From: Aquarana catesbeiana
Taxonomy: Eukaryota > Chordata > Amphibia > Anura > Ranidae
Length of the DNA stretch: 64,000 nucleotides
Reading direction: 5' to 3'
Assembly (NCBI RefSeq): GCF_042186555.1
Contig: NC_133332.1
Location: 233,903,015-233,967,014 of the forward strand
The position numbers and the translations under genes were made by a program. The first letter of the stretch is position 1, and each line of letters begins with the position of its first letter. The notes below the pieces were generated by a model. The model was not told the DNA's origin. It did not search any database and was given only the letters and a program-made list of their open reading frames with translations. Positions 1-12,900 of this stretch are shown piece by piece.

Positions 1-350
1 GAAAAATCATCCAGCAACTAAGTAGATTTAAACAGGAAAATACTAGTGCTGAGATATCTCAGGGCACAGGAGGTAGCTTTCATTATAGTTTTGGAAATAT
101 GTTATATGTTATTTGACAGATTATGTATTAGCGTTGAAGTTAAAGAACATCTTCAAGCCTATTTTTTTTTTCTATGGAGCACACAGACTGGGAGAAGGAG
201 GAGCAGTATTGGCCTATTAATGGTGCAGCGTGTACAGGTACTGGCAAGCAACTGACTAGTACAGAGAGAAAGCAGAGAAATGACTGCATGACTTTTTGGC
301 TGCTCCTTCAATGTCCATTCAGTCTTGGGGAGGTGATCTAGCTGTGTTGC
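1..350. other. no feature recognised
   Basis: AT-rich sequence beyond the 3' end of TMEM141; I see no repeat boundary or exon here. Confidence 0.3.
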
Positions 351-354
351 TTAA

Positions 355-2012
355 CCACTTTCCGCCCACGCTATAGCCGAAAGATGGCTACAACGCAGGC
401 TTCCAGTGCTGGGAGGGCGTCCATAGACGTCCTTCCACAATTAGGCTGCTCACGCGCCCCCTGCAGCGAGCTCTGTGATCGAGTCCTTTGGACTTGGCTG
501 ATCACAGATTGGGGTAAAGGGCCAATCACAGCGGCCCTTTACCATGTGATCAGATGTCAGCCAATAACAGCTGATCACAGAAGTAAACAGGAGCTGGTTA
601 TCAGCTTTTTTTCTCCTCACGGCAATAATCTGAAGAGAAAAGAAGAAACGCGGTAACCGGTTTCTGTTACAGGAACATCGGCCCCATCATTTCTCACCAG
701 TGCTGCTAATCAGTGTCCAGCAGTACTGCTAATCAGTGCCACCAATCAGTGCCACCTACCAGTGCCGCCTCATCAGTGCCTATCAGTGCAGCCTCATCAG
801 TTATGGAGAAAAATGATCTGTTTGGAAAATGTTATAACAAACTATTAAGACATTTTTGTATCAACACAGAGTGGTGCTGTGGATACATATAAGGTACTAT
901 GTGCCGCGTCCCGGGATTAAATGCTGAAAAAAGGAAATTGTGGGCTTGGACTTTATAGGCACGATAACAAGTAATATAAAGTTAAAAACTAAAATTTATT
1001 AAACATGAAACACATTATAAAAAAATGTCCTTTGCTGCAGTCGCTCCCTACCCGAGCGGCCGCTCTCCACGTCTATCTATCTTTACCAATTACCAGCAGC
1101 AGGTCCCATACTTACATCCTGGGATGCTTAATTTTTTGACTACATATGAGTTATTGTGACCGCTGCTTCCCCCACACATAAACTGGCTTTATATTGGTAC
1201 CTATATAGCTTCTTTTTGTCCAGCTATCCTCTTGGCAATGTATGTTGCTAGCTTTTTCTAACACTATTTACCACAGTGTATGCCTTCAATTATTTCTTCT
1301 GGAGGGGCATCTTCTTTTTCCCCTCTCTTCGCACCATCGTATCATTATTATTATGATCCATTATCCATCACTCAACACTGATCATTAAGACTGACGTAAC
1401 TATCCAGCCTTATAGATTTAATCATTAAAACAATTAAATCACATTTTTTCATTAACTAATTCCTCCTTGTTTAAAGTCTGCTACATTAAATTTGTTCCAT
1501 GCTCCTGAAGAAGCGCTATGCGCGTAACATGTTGAGCCCTAGACATCAATATCTTTATATATCGACTACATAGCTCTCTGGAGTAAAATGAATCCTATGA
1601 TGGAAGGATTGGTATCTCATCCTCGAATTGTATATGTTTCTTCATTGAGCTATGTATGGATTATATTATTGTAACTGTATTTTTATGGACTGATTTCTTA
1701 CAGATATTATATCGGTTCTTTTTAAATAATGTGTTTCATGTTTAATACATTTTAGTTTTTAACTTTATATTACTTGTTATGCCTATAAAGTCCAAGCCCA
1801 CAATTTCCTTTTTAGCAAAACATAAAAACCCCTAGTGGTGATTAAATACCACCAAAAGAAAGCTCCGTTTGTATATAAAAAAAGTGATACAAATTTGGTT
1901 TGGGTACGGTGTTGCATGACTGCGCAATTGAAATTCAAAGTACGACAGCGCTGAAAGCTGGCCTGGGCAGAAAGGGGGTATAAGTGCCCAGTAAGCAAAT
2001 GGCTAAAGTGGT
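355..2012 (+). repeat. TTAA-bounded interspersed repeat, family A (interrupted copy)
   Basis: It begins after TTAA (351-354) with CCACTTTCCGCCC, contains the CAGTGCC-rich segment (about 700-800), the conserved core ATACCACCAAAAGAAAGCT (about 1846-1864) and the GGCCTGGGCA tail shared with copies at 27, 34, 38, 43 and 61 kb. It is split by a separate transposon at 927-1813. The final TTAA has decayed to CTAA (2013-2016). It does not encode protein. Confidence 0.7.
927..1813. mobile_element. non-autonomous DNA transposon with about 90-bp terminal inverted repeats
   Basis: The left arm (927-1021) and right arm (1722-1813) are near-perfect inverted copies, both carrying TTGTGGGCTTGGACTTTATA. It lies inside family A, breaking that repeat just before its conserved core. 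The interior is AT-rich with no transposase. I could not define a target-site duplication, so the superfamily is not assigned. Confidence 0.75.
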
Positions 2013-2456
2013 GTGGCAGTGCAGTACCCTGCCAGGGTCTAAATGAAGATTATAAACATAGTTCTCAACTAGGGGGGTTGAGGGGCTCCAGGGGGTTTGC
2101 TTAATGCAGGGAAAACTGGCTTCTCAGTTTCCTCATTGTTTTCTAAAGTCCGTTTTGGGACCTAGAACCTGGAGATTTCTAAGAGATCTGGGTGGGATGA
2201 AATCGCCAGTCCTGGGTACAGATTTTGTGAACAGCCAGCACACTAATTGGTCAGGTGTGTTCTGGGCTTTTAGTAGTGACCTTACCATGGTTCTGGACTC
2301 CTGTGGAACAGTCTGTAGGAGCCAGACCAGGGCCTGAAGTGGAATGTATAGGCCAGGAGGCTAAATGTTTATTTATATGCGAGAATGAAATGCTGAAAAA
2401 CCCCTGTGATGGAAACCTGTTTTGATTATCTGGAACTTTTGATAGAAAAGCCCTTA

Positions 2457-2739
2457 GGCTGCATTTACCCCTGAGCGTTTTCAGCCTGTAAAATGCCCGT
2501 AAAAACCCCCAAAAATGCCCAATAAGCAAAATCCCATTCATTTCAACGGCACCTGTTCACATCTGAGTGTTTTCTCACCTAAAGCAAAACACCTGAAGCT
2601 CACAAAAAATATGAGCTTCTTTTTAGGCAGATTACAGGCATTTTTCTGTTTTTTACATTGGTGACCTTTTGACTTGTACAAAATTGCAGTAAAAGCAACT
2701 TTCTACCTGAAAACAAAACGCTCAGGTGTGAATGCAGCC
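2457..2739. mobile_element. Harbinger-like MITE (GGCTGCATT termini)
   Basis: Inverted ends GGCTGCATTTACCCCTGAGCG and its reverse complement near 2718-2739 bracket an AT-rich interior. The flanks read TTA on the left and TAA on the right, in line with a 3-bp TWA target. No coding capacity. Confidence 0.65.
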
Positions 2740-2805
2740 TAAAAAAGAAGAAAACAAGTGTCGGTGTGCTGTAAAGCTCTACCATTTGATGCTATCTCTC
2801 ACAGT

Positions 2806-3285
2806 ATTTGTAAACCCTCACATATACCCAGTGAAGCGATTAGCCTCAGGTGATACACACACAGAGATGAAACAAATGCTCCTATACAAGTTGTACCCAT
2901 TTATCTGCAATCTTCTCTTCTCTACATCCATTCAAAGTGCAGAATTTACACAGGATCTCGCAACTCTGAAAAGTAGGTTCGGAGATCTGAAGATACATTA
3001 GTAGGGAGAGCTCTGAGAGCTGATTGGAGGGGAAGGGAGGGAAGGGACCCCCCCCCCTTTACACAGGAACAGAACTGAGGCTGTCAGTAGCTGGAGGTCC
3101 CTCCCATGTCACCATTTTTCACCTGGTGTCAGGAAAACCTGTCAGAAGTGACTCATGCAGATAGTAGAGGAACAAAGCATCAGACAAAAAAGACACTTAG
3201 TGCTCTGGATTGAGACAAGTACACATTATCGATATGCTATGGGATATGCTTTGTTCACATTTAATGTCTGAGGTTTACAACCACT
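2806..3285 (-). repeat. TTAA-bounded repeat, family G
   Basis: It ends in GGTTTACAACCACTTTAA (TTAA at 3286-3289), the reverse complement of the TTAAAGTGGTTGTAAA terminus seen in other copies. The other end, at GTAAACCCTCACATA, is less sharp. It lies just past the presumed TMEM141 3' UTR. Confidence 0.5.
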
Positions 3286-3299
3286 TTAACGGCCAGTAA

Positions 3300-3781
3300 A
3301 AAGTCAACTCACCAGGTTGACTGTGCTGTGTTGCAGGACTGTGTAAATTTCAGGACTGGAAGGACAGAAATACAAATCCTTTTAAAACAACTCCCAAATT
3401 TACATTATTTGGGTTACCAGTCCCACAATAATCCACAAGTTACTGATCTCTCTTGGAATTTCAGGCTTGAAAACAGAGAATTTAATTTTAAGCCATCAAG
3501 GCTGGCACCACTGCAACCTTTTCCATAAACACTTGTAATTGTTAATATTGTACTTCCCAAGTATGGGTTCCTCTTCTCGTATCGCTTCCATCGGCCTTCC
3601 GCTACAATATATAGTGCATGTTGATAAAGAACCCAGAAAACACAGTGCTCCAAATCTGTCATACACTCACATGAAAGGCTTCCAAACATCAGAGGCAAAC
3701 CATTTGAATCAGAAGTTATCTTTATAACAGGAAATATTCACAGCTAATCTCTTTTCAGGAAAATATATATCTTTATCATCC
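3300..3781 (-). other. TMEM141: probable TMEM141 3' untranslated region
   Basis: Directly after the stop codon on the minus strand lies about 480 bp that resembles none of the repeat families seen elsewhere here. The next repeat boundary is the TTAA at 3286. There is no AATAAA; an ATTAAA variant polyadenylation signal is present at 3486-3481. The extent of the UTR is inference. Confidence 0.45.
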
Positions 3782-3933
3782 CTAGGAAAAATGTGAAGAT
3801 ATTTTAACCATTTCGGCATAATCACCCGTGTTATGCAATTGCGGATGAGGACCTTTCTCGAGATAAATCCACAATCTTGAACATTTTTCTGTCTCTCTTT
3901 TAGTCACGGAATAGCTGGCAACAGAACCTGCAA
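3782..3933 (-). CDS. TMEM141: TMEM141 terminal coding exon 4
   Basis: The acceptor is a pyrimidine-rich GTTTGTTCTTTACAG. The frame supplies the second helix AGSVASYSVT, the family's acidic-cysteine-tryptophan stretch (EKCSRLW), then a polar tail and a TAG stop at 3784-3782. The tail past LEKG diverges from, and is longer than, the mammalian one as I remember it. This exon lies 16.3 kb from exon 3 across an intron full of repeats. Confidence 0.9.
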
Positions 3934-6900
3934 CTGTAAAGAACAAACCTGATCAAAATCTTATCTGATTAGCCTGCAAATTAGCTAAACCTCGAAGACA
4001 TTACATATATTTACACAAACACAATGGGGGAGATCAATAAAGCTGCTGCGACACTTTTCTGGTGGTAAATGCTCTTGATAATGTCGGCAACAATTTTAAT
4101 TCTGAATGTGCCAAATTCAGGCAGTTCTAATTTGCTTTACTTGTACATTGCAGCACAACAGTTGCACCAAAGTAAAATACTGACAGTTCGTATCTTACGA
4201 ATGTGGAGGTAATTAAGACCAAATTTCTTTTGGCATACAGAGGACAGGTTCTGCAAAGGTGTCTCGCATGTGTTCTAAAAGTGGAGCAGTATGCACCAAC
4301 TTCAAGTAAAAAATGCATTTAGAATGCATGCAAGACACTTTGGCCAGTTTTTATGGATTCCGGGGAATATATTACCCAACTTTTTGTAAAATATAAAATG
4401 TGGTTGTGATTAGTAGATACCCAATATGTCAAACCTTAAGAAACTGAACATGCCCCTAAAACGGCAACAAACTTTGGTATCCAAAATTGTCCATAGGAAA
4501 CACTTTAAAATACTTTACAGATTATCAATATAGAGTTAAAAGAGAAATAGGGGTTTGTTTGTTTTGGACTGTGGAGGGGCAGGAGCGCCAGCTGCCAGTC
4601 CAGGCATGTGGGCAGATCCCGACTCCATTGTCCTGATCTTGCCTGAGCCTGGAACGGCTTTGTGACATCAACAGACAGCGGACTTCAACCTGCTGTCTGC
4701 TGAAAACAGGTCACAGGAGTGCCAAACGAACTGCACTCCTGTGATCCATAGGAGAAGTACAGCCAAACGAGCTGTGAACGATAAATACTGTAGGGGGCCG
4801 ACTTTTAAAAATCAGGAACTTACCAGTCCATGGATTCTATAGCTCTGTCTTCCCACACCCGTTTCTTATTATGCTGTAGGTCCCCAGGGCCGCCATCTTA
4901 GATTTTGGACCTGGCCGGGACTTTCTGATAAACCACAGCTGGCTCCCCACTCCCCAGTATGTGCAGAATTGCACAGGGATAGCGGTCCTGCAGCCTCCTG
5001 GGACCTGTCTCAAAAGGCTGCAGGTGGGGAGGGGAAGTGGTAGGAACGAGTTCATCATTGCCTAAGCCAGGACTGAAAAGGTGGGAGCTGGTACCAATGA
5101 AAAACAGTACTTGCCTCCCTCTCACCTTGCAATTCAGTCCAGGCTGGGGGAGAGAGAGAATGAGCTGTACTTCACTTTTTGAGTGAGGTTCTGCTTTAAA
5201 AAGCTGTCTAATAACAAACAAAATTAATTTAACCTGCAGTTAGAGCAGTAGTAAAATAGAGAACATTTTGAGACCTTTGTAAGAGTTACATATATAATGC
5301 TGTTGCTGAAGGCTTGTGCAGGGGATTTTTTTGTGGGTTGCAGGTGTGTCTAATGAATGTAGGGTCTTTTGTCAATGAAGTCAGGGGGGGAAATAGGGTT
5401 CAGGGTGGGAGGATCTCTCAGGTCCCTGTAATAACCTTTAGCAGTCTTCTCCCTACTCTTCTCTGGTATCTGTTCTATGGTCTTCTTGCATTTTTTTCAC
5501 ACCTACCTACTGATTTTTAATTGTATTCACATCTGGGGTTGTGAATTTTCAAGTATGTTTTCCTAACTCTTAAAAGTCTCTTTTATTGTTCTCAGCCTCC
5601 TCCAAATTCCATTTTTCTATTTCTGCTGTGTTCCGACTTCCTCTTGGAGGGTGGCTACATTAGTTCTCCATGGTCTCACTATGTGTCCAAATGTAGCCAC
5701 CCTCTCTTGCTCACTCCTGAGATGGGCTATGGGATTTGTAGTTTGCTTAGAGCAGTGCACATGACCGTGACAAATGCGTACGGCTTGTTCCAAACTGAAG
5801 TGAGAGGAAAAGGAGTACTGTTGTTTGGTTGTTCATAGAGGACATTACAAGGAGGTAGAAAAACACAGTAAGAGACAATTTTAAAAAATAGTTTACGGGG
5901 CCATTAAGTAGTGGATTATTTTAGAAAAATAAGGATATGGTTTATTTTTTTCCCCATCTTTAATATGGGGGCTAGGAAGTCTTGTTATTTTTCATTATAT
6001 TTGACGCATAGTACAACTTGATCGCATAGACATTGTTTTTTTTTTTTACACAAGGACTCAATCTTTTATGCATATGCCTTTTGATATCATTACAGTGCTG
6101 ATTTTATGCAATCAAGATCGGAGGTCCTGAAAAAGAGGGGTTGTCCCACGAAATGCGTTGACCCATATCTAACAGTCCCCAGGGATTTTACTACAAAATC
6201 CCTGTAAAATCTAATTTGGCATATAATGATTTTATATATGTTTTTAACATGTATTAATAAAGCTGTATAAATCATTTTAAGTTATGCTTATGAGTTATAT
6301 GTATGTAACATTGGAGTTTTATTCAAAGTCCCTCTCTATAGATATAGACAAATCAATGTGTCTTATGGCAGTGGTCATCAACCCTGTCCTCAGGGCCCAC
6401 TAACAGGCCAGGTTTTATGTATTACCTTGGGGAGATGCAGACTAGAATACTGCAATCACTGAGCAGCAAATTATATCACCTGTGATATATTTCAGTTATC
6501 TTGCAAACCTGGCCTGTTAGTGGGCCCTGAGGACAGGGTTGATGACCACTGTCTTATGGTATTTGAGATGATATCTCCAAGTGGTTCCTTTCACACCACT
6601 CCTTTAACAAATTGATTTAAATATATTGTTTAGTATCTTGGTACATACTTACCTAAACCCCATCTAGATCCAGCGATGTTGCAGGTGTGTCTCGACTTCA
6701 CAGGACTCCCCTCCTCATTGGCTGAAACAGCAGCGCAGCGCCATTGGCTCCCACTGCTGTCAAAGTCAGTCAGCCAATGGGGAACGAAAGGAGGCGGGGC
6801 CAAGCCCCAGTGTCTGAATGGACACAGGGAGCTGTGGCTCGACGAGGGTGCCCCCCTTACAAGCTGTTTGCTGTGGGGGCACTCAACAGGAGGGAGGGGA

Positions 6901-9900
6901 CAGGAGCGCCAAAGAGGGACCCAAGAAGAGGAGGATCCAGGCTGCTCTGTGCAAAACCATTTCACACAGCATGAATGATCAGGATGTATGAAATTCTTAT
7001 ACATATTGTAATGAAACCTGTAAAAGGCTCAGTTAACGCTTGCCCAAGCCGTAAAACACAGAGTTTTACCATGTGACAGTGCTGGTTCCAGAAGGGAGCA
7101 GTGTGATGTGCGTTTTAATAGTTTTTTTTCTTAACCTTATATGAAGGGTCAAGTGTCACTTCGTTCAAGTCACCGCACAGCAGGGCAGACATGTGGTTCT
7201 ATTGAGTGTGCTGCAGAAAAATGTTGACACGCTGCATTTTACCATAGCTCCCCACACATCACACCAGCGCTGCAGTGTGAACAGGGCACATACCGTGTAC
7301 TTACCCCGAAAGGAAGACCTACCCTGAAAATAAGACCTACTGGAGATTTTTTAGGAGGGCTGCAATATAAGCCCTGCCCCAAAAATAATAATAGTTTAAA
7401 GTGCTTGTACAATCCTATAATACACTCTCTTACCGTATTATAAAATGTACAATGTGCGTGTTTCTGTAATATTAATGTTGTTAAAGCACCACTCAGTGCA
7501 CAGCTGATCTCCCGCTGCTTTCCTCCTCTTCTCAGGGGATCTTGGCCCCCCCCCCCCCCCTCATTGCTCAGGGTGCGGAAGAGATCTGTGGCGGGTAACG
7601 TAATCGCCGAGCGGTGCTGTAACAGAGGTATTCAGTAAGATTTCTGTGAATGGCAGAGAGGTCAAAAGGGGACGGGTGGACGGGCACTTTTTCTCTGTAG
7701 TTAACCTTCAGAGTGCCAGAAGACAGCCACACAGCACAGCATCCTGTGGCTGTGAAGGGGACACTGTGGGGATGATGTTTAGAAAAAGCAACTGCTTGCT
7801 GGTAATGGGATACTCACCATTACATGTATGGGTCTGTACTCCAAAAAAATATTTACTAAGCTTCAGCTTTAATTTAGATTAAGAGAATAAATACATCATG
7901 TCAATTTCATATGCTATTTTTTTTAAGTATATTTTCTTTAGTCGCTATTTGAACAACAATCTAATGTTTTCTTTTTCATATATGTTGAAAAAGTCCACAA
8001 TTTCTATAGGCAAGGAGGGAGAAGGGGACAGAAAACAGAGGGCACAGGAACTGGCAAAAAAACATTACATGATAAGACCTACCCCGAAAATAAGCCCTAC
8101 GGTGTCTCTTGTTGCCAAAATTATTATAAGACCCGGGCTTATTTTCGGGGAAACATGGTAGAAGCCCTAAAAGTGACCTGCATTTATCCAGTGCAGAAAA
8201 ACGAAGGTCACCGCTGTTGGTACGAATGAGCCCTAATATGTCTGGAATACAATTCAAATTGAAGGTCTGGATGACATTTTAATAAGTTGAGTTCAATGAT
8301 GAAAAAAAAAAAAAAAAGTGTTCTGATGAATGATTTTTCTTTGAACCTTCAAACATAAATCTATCATTGTATGGGAAGCTTAATAGGAATTTAACATATA
8401 AGTGATTCAGTTGTTCCTCTTTAATGTCTATGTGTAGGAGTCAGCACATATACAACCTTCAGATCTGTTGGCCTTGAACATTTAAGGAGTGTAGATGGGT
8501 GGGTTGCTCTCTCTGAATAAAATGATTGTATTCTGCAGAAATACTCAATAAAAATTGTTGCTGCAAATATTTTGATTCGCACCTGCTGGCAGTTTGTCAC
8601 ATCAGCATAAAGACGGTTGACAGCTGGCTTCATGCTCCCTCCCAAGAAGTAAGAGGGAGTCAAATATTAACTATTTGATAAACAAATGTACACTTTGGGT
8701 TTGATTTACTAAAACTGGAGAGCGCAAATTCTGGTGCAGCTGTGCACAGTAGCCAATCAGCTTCTAACTTCAGCTTGTTCAATTAAGCTTTGACAATAAA
8801 ACCTGGAAGCTGATTGGTTTCTATGCACAGCTGCAACTGATTTTGCACCCTCCAGTTTTAGTAAATCAACCCCATTATGTTTTTGAATTTGAATGCAGTC
8901 ATGTAGCCACTACACATATTTTAATGGCACAGCATCAATTAGCCCTGAAAAAAGAGGCAGCATAGGAGCCAATCAGATGTGCTTCAATGCACATGAGTGG
9001 ACATAGAAAAGTCTGATTTACCAGCCACTGTGTTAAAGGGGTTGTAAACCCTCCTGTTTTTTCACCTTAATGTATCCTATGCATTAAGGTAAAAATAAAA
9101 CCTTCTGTCATGCAACAGCCCCCAAGAGCCCTCGTTTTACTTACTTGAACCCGTGCTTTCTTGCCCCAGGGACGAGCACACCAGCTCTAGCCTGTGTCTC
9201 GTGTCCTGATTGGATAAATTGATAGCAGCGCAACCATTGGCTCCAGCTGCTGTCAATCAAATCCAATGACGTGGGCACCAGGGGGCAGGGCCGAGTCCTG
9301 CTGTCTGTGTCATGGGTGTCCTGAAGGAGAGCGCTTCTCCGACGGGGCACTCGAGAATAGGAGTAACCATGAGCACCGCAGAGGGACCCCAGAAGAGGAG
9401 GATCAGGACCACTCTATGCAAAACCAACTGCACAGAGGAGGTAAGTATGACGTGTGTGTGTGTGTGTGTGTGTGTGTATACACACACAGTATTGGGACGC
9501 CCGCCTTTACACACACAAACTTTAATGGCATCCCAGTCTTAGTCCATAGGGTTCAATATTATGTTGGCCCGCCCTTTGCAGCTATAAACAGCTTTAACTC
9601 TCCTGGGAAAGCTGTCCACAAGGTTTAGGAGTGTGTCTATGGGAATGTTTGACTATTCTTCCAGAAGAGCATTTGTGAGGTCAGGCACTGATTTTGGACG
9701 AGAAGGCCTGGCTCGCAGTCTCCGCTCTAATTCATCCCAAAGGTGTTCTATCAGGTTGAGGTCAGGATTCTGTGCAGGCCAGTCAAGTTCCTCCACCCCA
9801 AACTCGCTCATCCATGTCGTTATGGACCTTGCTTTGTGCACTGGTCCAAATAATTTGGTGAAGGGGGGATTATGATGTGGGGTTATTTTTCAGGGGTTGG

Positions 9901-12900
9901 GCTTGGCTCCTTCGTTCCAGTGAAGGGAACTCTTAAGGCGTTTAGAATACCAAGACATTTTGGACAATTTCATGCTCCCAACTTTGTGGGAACAGTTTGG
10001 GGATGGCCGTTTCCTGTTCCAACATGACTGCGCACCAGTGCACAAAGCAAGGTCCATAAAGACATTATCCTGAATAAGTAAAATGATTTACAATGTAGTC
10101 CCAAGAATGCCTAAAGTTCAACATTGTGCACCAAGCAGGTTGTCAATAAAATAAACCAGTTACTGTTATAAAGACCGAGCGCCTGTCAGAACACAATGAC
10201 ATCTATTCATTGGACTGAGTAGGAGTGTCTTGTGTTTCCTTTCAGATTTTTTGATTAGAAGGCAGGATTTCTACATTTCTGGTGAATAAACTGTTGAGTA
10301 ATCCCTATACCGTACCTCCAATATACCATACTACACAGACAGTCTGCAGCTTCCTCTAAAAACCCCTCTAATGGACTATACAGTATATGAGCATCACCAC
10401 ATCAATGAGGTTCTGCCCATACCCTCTTGATCTCAACTGCAAGCCTGCCTAAACATCACCTTCTCTAGCTCCAGGTGACTGAAACATGTTAGCTTAAGGT
10501 GTATGTAAACCCAGAATCTACATTTCGGTATTTCTGGCATCGTTTGTCACTGTATACAGTCTTCAGAAACAAATAATTTTAGTGAATCTATTCTAAATGT
10601 ACTTATCTATTGATCCTGCCAGTAAGAGCACTTTATATTAAAGGCTGACAACACTGGGCCATTGTCTTGCAATTAATAGCAGTATTGTCAGCTCTCCATG
10701 TCTATTCTTAACCCGGCCATAGATGGTTTGAATCTCAGCCAGTTCTGCAGGGACCAGTCGAGATTTGAACCATCTATGGGTGGGCTGAATGTACCAAAGT
10801 CCATCCATCGATCAACTTGGGTACAACCAGCATGTCGTATTTTCATCATGCAATTATTGCTAGTGGCTATAGCTGCTAGAAATAATCACTATGTTCTCCC
10901 AGCAGGGACGGCTACCCACGCCCTGCTGCTGGGAGCGGGGCCTCATACAGCCTACCTGATTGGGCCCCCCCCCTTACATACAGCCAACCTGACCAGGCCC
11001 CCTCCATCTCCACCCCAGCTGTGGGGGTGCTGAAGGCTCGGCAACCCTGGAGGTTAGAAAATAGGGGATTAGGGGGTTGGGGAGGGTGTTCTATGTTAGC
11101 TCACCTTCACATTTTTTTCTGTAAAGGTGAACTAACTCTTTAAATCAGCCTTAAAGTCACCTGCACCATTAACTATAGTAATTATTAGGAAATCTTTACG
11201 GGCTTGTTTGCACTAGCATAGCTCTCTGAAAAGCAATCCACATCCAGATTACTCTTTGACAGGAAGTGAGGAAGCATTATTTTGCCTCCACAGCACCTGT
11301 TTTAACCACTTAGGCCTCCTTCATACAGCTATTTAGCTGCATCCACTGGATTCCAGCTGCAAGAATCAGTGGATTCATGTTGCTGTGATGACAGGTGCAA
11401 GTGAACAGAGGCAGACGGTCAGTCTGCACAAACCAAGCTGTTTTTTTTTATTTTTTAAAGCCCGTGGTGTGTGAACACACTCCAAAAACTCCACCTGGTG
11501 CCAAAAAAAGTGCAAACATAAATGTGAGACACAAAACGTGCAACGGGTGAACACATAGTCCTCCAAAGGAGAAGGACCTTGACCTTGATCCCCTGGGGAG
11601 TTAGGCTACAGACGGGGACTGAGGTACCTCACTTGGTCCATCTGGTTGGAACCAGAGGGACCCCATTTTTTGGAGGGTCTGCCGAAACAGACCCACCCAA
11701 GTGGGGTTCACCCGAAGGGAGACCCCATGAGAAAGGGTGAACTGCACCAAATGGCCATGTCCACCCCCTCCCAAGACATTCAGGGCAGGCCCGAGGACCT
11801 ACACCCTACCAGTCAAATGTGCAAAACGTGTACAACAAAAAAAAGACAAAAAAGTGACAAACAGGCAATAAATTAATAAAGTGGGGGAAGGAAGTGAGAA
11901 GAGGAAGTGAGCCCGGGTTCACACTATAATGTGCTGCGGACCACACAGGAGCGCTGTGCGTCCCTGTTCACCGTTTCAGGGACGAATCAGGGCCGATTCT
12001 ATGCCTGAATTCGGCCCTGAAACGCAGCCAAAGACGCACAGCGTTTTTGTGCAGTGCGCACCGCAGCCGCCCCGGAGATATGTGAACCGGCTCCATAGGG
12101 AGCCAGTCACATTCTCCTGCTATGCGAATTAGAGGTGCGGAAACGCACCTCTAATTCGCATAGGTGTGAACCCGGGCTGAAAGGTGCCATTGTGTGAAAC
12201 AATTGCTGGCCCTTCTGCCAGGAATAGAAAAGGCTCGGCTCAAGAGGCAGATGTGAAAAAAAGTGTGTAGTGGTGCAGTGACCTTGGTGCCATAATTCAA
12301 AGTGACCATCACTCACAGTGAAGTTACGGCACCCCTGGACTGCCACTCCAGGGGTACATACACCACTTCTTTCGGGCCCGGCCTTCAGCCAGACCAGTGC
12401 AGCCTCCATCCCTGCCAGATAGTGAGCCCTTCTGGTTTTCTCAGGGAGAATCGCATCCGGGTTCGGCTCCCACCAATACTAGTCTTACAAACCAAGCTGT
12501 TACCTGTGGTTAAGGGCAGGCGTCCAAGTCTGGATGCAAGCAGATGTGACCAGGCTCAGACACACGACACTAACTGCAGATATCGGCTTGGCATGAACAG
12601 CAATGGCTGCTGTCAGCCTGTCAACACTTTACACCGGCTGAGTTCAAACCACGATTTGCATGCACCTGTCATTCTAACTGCAAAAATCCGGTGGATGCAG
12701 AAAAACAGCATTGTGAAGGAGGCACTAAAAAACCCGCACTAGCAGTTGATTGGGTCGGGTTCAGCAGGTGGTACAGCAACTGTGGGGATAATTTTTGCTG
12801 TGTAGAAAGCATTGCAATCAAGGCATATGTACTCACCCTGTACAACCTTTGCAGCAAAAAGGGGGAGCTGTTGGTGGACAGTAAAAACACCGAGCGATAT

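Larger units (their letters stand above)
9483..10064 (-). mobile_element. Tc1-like transposon relic with internal inversion
   Basis: The left side (about 9489 on) reads AGTATTGGGACGCC, the inner part of a common vertebrate Tc1 terminal repeat, and runs on the minus strand into transposase C-terminal sequence. From about 9846 to 10064 the orientation flips: the preceding part of the same transposase lies on the plus strand. The sequence CAGTGCACAAAGCAAGGTCC is present at the junction in both orientations. The other terminus is missing. Confidence 0.85.
11313..12725. mobile_element. MITE host of a nested retroposon (GCCTCCTTCA termini)
   Basis: The left end GGCCTCCTTCATACAGCT and right end, complement of GTGCCTCCTTCACAATGC, are inverted, with CTGCATCCACTGGATT repeated inside each arm. 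Flanks are TTA and TAA. It is interrupted at 11443-12486; without the insert it is about 355 bp. Confidence 0.7.

Noticed and set aside
2060..2340. hAT element beginning GTTCTCAACTAGGGGGG
   Set aside because: The left end resembles a hAT terminus, but no matching right end or 8-bp duplication was found.
7646..7882. 78-residue plus-strand frame as a gene
   Set aside because: It lies wholly inside the TA-flanked MITE at 7293-8158 and matches nothing recognisable.
9653..9841. Functional transposase gene
   Set aside because: Only the last part of the protein is present and the rest is inverted and interrupted by stops.
12400..12486. tRNA-like 3' end (GGGTTCGGCTCCCACCA)
   Set aside because: The B-box resemblance is on the strand opposite to the retroposon's poly(A), and no A box or cloverleaf could be drawn.
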